From the NCBI GenBank assembly GCA_018350325.1, contig JAEVLN010000010.1, positions 434,001 through 498,000 of the forward strand: a DNA stretch of 64,000 nucleotides, given 5' to 3'. Made by a program: the position numbers and the translations under genes. The notes below the pieces were generated by a model that made no database searches, had not been told where the DNA came from, and worked only from the letters and a program-made list of their open reading frames with translations. The stretch comes from Globodera rostochiensis (Eukaryota; Nematoda; Chromadorea; Rhabditida; Heteroderidae). Each line of letters starts with the position of its first letter. Within the stretch, counting starts at the first letter, position 1. Positions 61,501 to 64,000 of the stretch are shown here, piece after piece.

Positions 61501-62795
61501 TCACATTTTATTTAAACCTTAATTGTACAATTTTTAATGCTCGGCCAAGCAAAAAATAAACGAAAAAAATTTAACCGATTTGTTACGATCAAAACCCCAG
61601 GCCTTGTACTCGAATGCCAATCAAAAATTTGTCATTAAAAAAGATTAAAATAATTTTTTTTCAACACAAACTTTTGCCATTTCCGCGTTGCGCGGCTCGC
61701 ACATTCGCACACAGTTCAGCGCAGCGTCCACCTCCACAAACCAATAGCAGAAGAGGCCGGTAAGCACCTGAACAACAAATTTTTGTAACAACAAATTTAA
61801 AAAAACTGATGGCATTTTTTTTTTTGTAAATTTTTGGACTGCTTCTGTAATATTTTTAAAAAAATTAGCAAAAAAGGGCACATCTTTAGCAGAAAAGAGC
61901 CAATTTTTTAACGGGGAGGTCGCAAAATAAATTATAAAAAAAGGGCGCCGCAAAAGCATTCAAAAAGCGTAAATTCGACGTCCGCGGTGCCGATTGATGT
62001 CAATTTGTTAAGAAAGTTGGTGAAAAAAAAAGTGCAAAACAATAGGGTCCCCCCAGGGGCTGAGCCAGGAGGGAGGGGCCGCCCCCCCCCCCGAAAATGA
62101 ATTTTTTGAAAATTTTAAATTGATATCAAACTTTTTTTCGGAAAAATTGCTTAACAAAAATGCCATAAAAAGCTAAAAATACCCCCTAAGAATCGACTTT
62201 TTGGATCGTCCTCCCCCCGAAAAAAATATTCATGGCTCCGCCCTTGGTCCCTCTATTGTTTTTTTTCTCAAATTTCATTTGGAGGGGGGAGGGATTCCCA
62301 CCCCGCCCCTGGCTACGTCCCTGATTCGACTCATTACTTGCCTTTTCGTTGTAAAATTTTGTGCTTTTTGAATGGTGTTGAAGCCGAAACTTTAAAACAG
62401 ATTTGACTTTTCGACCAAAACATTCGAATTCGGGATTCGAATTTGGTCGAAAAACAGAGGTCAAATTCGGGTTGTACGTTAATTAAAAAAACCTGAGCAA
62501 CAAAAATGGCACCAACAACAATACAGCCGAGCTCCCAATGCTCGGCGACACCCAATTTTTGTGTCCACCAGCCAAACCAACAGGCGTAAAGGAGTACAAA
62601 CGGTGCCTAAAATAATAAATCCAAAACGGCACAAAATTTGACGCCAATTGTTTAATAAATATTTTAAAATTATCCTTTTTTTTTGATTTTTTTAGCATAA
62701 AAATTAGGGACAAAAATGTGTACAATAAAAGCATGCGCCACAAGCGGTTTCCGCCGATAACAGACAACGTTTTCCACGAGCTGATCAATAAACAT
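52599..62795 (-). CDS. catp-8: P5A-type ATPase (ATP13A1/Spf1/CATP-8 family), 32 exons
   Basis: Endoplasmic-reticulum P5A pump that removes or dislocates transmembrane helices. Exons: 62724-62795, 62493-62606, 61672-61767, 61384-61434, 60996-61067, 60786-60898, 60275-60375, 60080-60132, 59902-59945, 58741-58808, 58581-58664, 58215-58394, 58029-58132, 57815-57917, 57614-57717, 57342-57517, 57071-57292, 56765-56949, 56364-56474, 56190-56315, 55933-56074, 55648-55843, 55467-55589, 54948-55209, 54624-54741, 54284-54423, 54173-54229, 54041-54116, 53897-53960, 53714-53850, 53479-53571, 52599-52735. About 1,240 residues, as expected. Visible: TGES near 305, P5A-typical PPELP, phosphorylation motif DKTGTLT near 487, KGAPE, TGDN near 731, [11 protein letters not shown] near 880, ten hydrophobic segments, TAG stop. 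Phases agree at all junctions except 57071/56949 (one base off; possible noncanonical site or sequence error). The intron after 54173 uses a GC donor. The symbol follows the C. elegans orthologue. Confidence 0.92.
52776..53428. mobile_element. 653-bp hAT-like element in the last P5A intron
   Basis: Ends CAGGGATGGTACTTTT and AAAGTATCATCCCTG are inverted repeats, flanked by exact TTAATTTA (52768-52775 and 53429-53436). Arms are built of ACCTATTT subrepeats. The middle has unrelated sequence but no transposase. Confidence 0.87.
56582..56723. mobile_element. 142-bp MITE in P5A intron 18 (hAT-like)
   Basis: Ends TAGAGCCTGGACT and GTCCGTGCTCTA, interior rich in CGATCGAGATTTCGA. Flanks CTATCCAC and CTACCCAC match at 7 of 8. 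Related remnant at 51470-51665. Confidence 0.78.
58847..59640 (+). mobile_element. Solo LTR (794 bp) with 5-bp target duplication, in P5A intron 9
   Basis: Starts TGTCTTCGACAG and ends GTGTGTCCCACA (TG...CA). Exact GGACC lies on both sides (58842-58846 and 59641-59645), the 5-bp duplication expected of LTR retrotransposons. TATAAAA at 59296-59302 is preceded by GC-rich, proline-codon-rich sequence. No internal region or second LTR, so a solo LTR left by recombination, antisense to the ATPase gene. Overlapping plus-strand ORFs of 210 and 244 residues are produced by this composition. Confidence 0.85.
59296..59302 (+). promoter_or_regulatory. TATA box of the solo LTR
   Basis: TATAAAA in the context GGGCCCGTATAAAAGAAAGG, about mid-LTR, the usual position for the LTR core promoter (U3/R border about 25-30 bases downstream). 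It would fire antisense to the ATPase. Confidence 0.55.
59645..59872. mobile_element. About 228-bp MITE adjoining the solo LTR
   Basis: CAGGGCCGTATCAAG at the left and GTCACGGCCCTG at the right are inverted ends of the same superfamily as 22579-23035. The LTR inserted at or beside its left edge, sharing the C of GGACC. Lies in P5A intron 9, 30 bases from exon 9. Confidence 0.65.
62050..62246. mobile_element. About 197-bp MITE in P5A intron 2
   Basis: AGGGGCTGAGCCAGGAGGG at the left faces CATGGCTCCGCCCTT at the right, with poly-C and GAATCGACTTTTTGGATCG inside, as in the element at 15943-16132. Flanking GTCCCC-type bases are only partly matched. Confidence 0.65.
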
Positions 62796-62799
62796 TTTT

Positions 62800-63600
62800 G
62801 ATCAAAGCCAACGCACAAAATGAAATTAATCGAAAATTTGGCTTAATAGACTTTTTTTTTTTGTAAAATTCTGTAAGAAAGAAAGAAAACTATTGAATAT
62901 AAAAATAATTTATAAAAAAATAATCAATCGTTTGACAAGCAAACATTTTTCCAATATTTTATCGTCGAATCAAGCGCGTCATTCTTGCATTTTATTCTGC
63001 ATAACCATTTAGCCAAGTTTTATTTTTAAAAAAAGTAAAGAAGCGCTAAATTCAAAAATTATGTTGACGGATTTTCACACATTTTAATCAAAATTCTATA
63101 AAATTAGGAACCTTTTAAGCAAGAAAACTGATCAATTCAATGTGTATGCTACTTAAATGGGTCCGCTGCGCGTACACCACTCGCTTTTGAACTTATTTTT
63201 TAAATGAATTAATTAATATTAAACTAAAAATATTTTAAATTCTTTTTTTTATTAAGATTTTAAAAAAAGAACAAAAATGTTTAAACTTTAAAGATTATTC
63301 AAAATTTAAACAAATTCTTCAAAAAGCTCCATAAATCTCAAATAAAGAACAAAAAAGGACGTGTACCCCAAATAAAGGACAAATCTTTAAAAAAAGGACA
63401 TTTCAAATTTTAAAGATTGGGGTACCCGAAGAAAGGACAAATCTTTAAAAAAAGGACAGTTGCAACCCTGGTTTAAAGGCAATTAATTTTCGAACAAACA
63501 TCCGCAATGTCCTAACAATGAATGGAAACAATAAAATTTTAGAAACAATTCATTCTGACGAAAAGTACAAAGCCATTTTATCAAGACTATAAAACCGGTA
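62800..63600. other. 5' flank of the P5A gene, no gene supported
   Basis: AT-rich. Contains AAAGGACAAATCTTTAAAAA direct repeats at 63375-63460. The ATPase promoter should lie in the right-adjacent few hundred bases of 62796, but no defined motif is seen. Confidence 0.5.
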
Positions 63601-63611
63601 TTTTGGCCTCA

Positions 63612-64000
63612 TTACATATTATTAACGAATGAAAACATGTTCAATTGTTGGGGAGGGGATGTCAAACGACGTCTTCGTCTGTCGACCGGTCGTCCAACGC
63701 CGTCCAGCAGCAGCAAATGCGTTCCTTTCCGCCGTCTGTAACGGTCGCCGCCCTTCCGCCTCGCTGAATAATTATTTTGTTGTTGGTGTTGTTGTTGTCC
63801 GTCTCCGACTTCAACAAGTCCATCCGACTTGAACAACTGCTTCACACTGTGAGGCATCAAATGCAGCTTTTCAATTTGGCATTTATTCATTTGCTGGTGT
63901 TGTTCAATGACCGGTGACGACGACGACGACGGCGATTCGTCTCCCGTTTTTTTGATCACATTGTTTTGGCATTTTCCCGCGGCACAACTGTTGCTGTTGA
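63612..64000 (-). CDS. 3'-terminal exon of an unidentified gene (runs off right edge)
   Basis: The frame is open from the right edge (about 129 codons) to a stop at 63612. It reads low-complexity: a Ser run after DESP, Gln-rich QQQHQQQNN, a basic RRKGGDRYRRRKG and RRRRRL stretch, ending NMFSFVNNM. The segment is GC-richer than its surroundings, as are the real exons here. Likely a disordered C-terminus, possibly nuclear; no domain recognised. Confidence 0.5.
   Translation of the reverse strand, partial: NSNSCAAGKCQNNVIKKTGDESPSSSSSPVIEQHQQMNKCQIEKLHLMPHSVKQLFKSDGLVEVGDGQQQHQQQNNYSARRKGGDRYRRRKGTHLLLLDGVGRPVDRRRRRLTSPPQQLNMFSFVNNM

Noticed and set aside
61569..61602. Possible extra ATPase exon reading [10 protein letters not shown] with AG/GT borders
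   Set aside because: Joining 61672 directly to 61434 gives [12 protein letters not shown], which fits the P5A family; the extra segment has no counterpart in known members.

Overview
The window is AT-rich eukaryotic DNA with short, spliced genes: GT-AG introns often of 40-150 bases, one clear GC-AG intron, no operon layout, and heavy repeat content. The best gene models (a P5A-ATPase, a Fic-domain family, an SLC7-type transporter, an RPL23A copy and an FMRFamide-receptor-like GPCR exon pair) all suit a nematode. A small secreted-protein gene and the repeat-rich, duplication-rich layout would suit a plant-parasitic (cyst-nematode-like) species, but that is inference; nothing seen fixes the genus.

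Layout. 1-10 kb (minus strand): two copies of an unrecognised large multi-exon gene, copy A running off the left edge and copy B at 4.4-9.2 kb, bracketed by 52-bp and 46-bp minisatellites. 11-13 kb: a GPCR gene fragment, then an apparently intact five-exon gene for a 145-residue secreted protein in which every intron is phase 1. 14-23 kb: an RPL23A pseudogene, an inverted partial copy of the P5A-ATPase gene, a Fic-domain gene broken by one base, and several small DNA transposons. 24-26.7 kb: nested hAT-like elements, a Mutator-like foldback element and an alcohol-dehydrogenase-class-III fragment. 26.9-29.2 kb: a P-loop GTPase gene. 30.1-33.3 kb: a decaying SLC7 amino-acid transporter gene. 33.7-34.5 kb: a signal-peptide ORF followed by 13-residue tandem repeats. 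35.7-40.2 kb: about 35 copies of a 128-bp satellite arranged as two head-to-head arrays, a 4.5-kb palindrome. 42.4-46.8 kb: pseudogene copy C of the large unknown gene, fused to a truncated second copy of the secreted-protein gene. 47.3-51.4 kb: three more Fic copies, all lacking the catalytic exon, and a tandem duplication of P5A exons. 52.6-62.8 kb: the P5A-ATPase gene, 32 exons on the minus strand, essentially complete, with a solo LTR and several MITEs in its introns. 63.6 kb to the right edge: the 3' exon of another minus-strand gene.

How it fits together. The one clear housekeeping gene is the endoplasmic-reticulum P5A-ATPase. Around it are repeated modules (unknown gene A/B/C, secreted-protein gene, Fic gene, P5A fragments) that recur in both orientations with their introns and flanks. 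They therefore arose by segmental DNA duplication, not retroposition, and most copies are now broken. At least five transposable elements carry readable target-site duplications (8 bp hAT-like, 9 bp Mutator-like, 5 bp LTR), so the window is unusually good for dating insertions.
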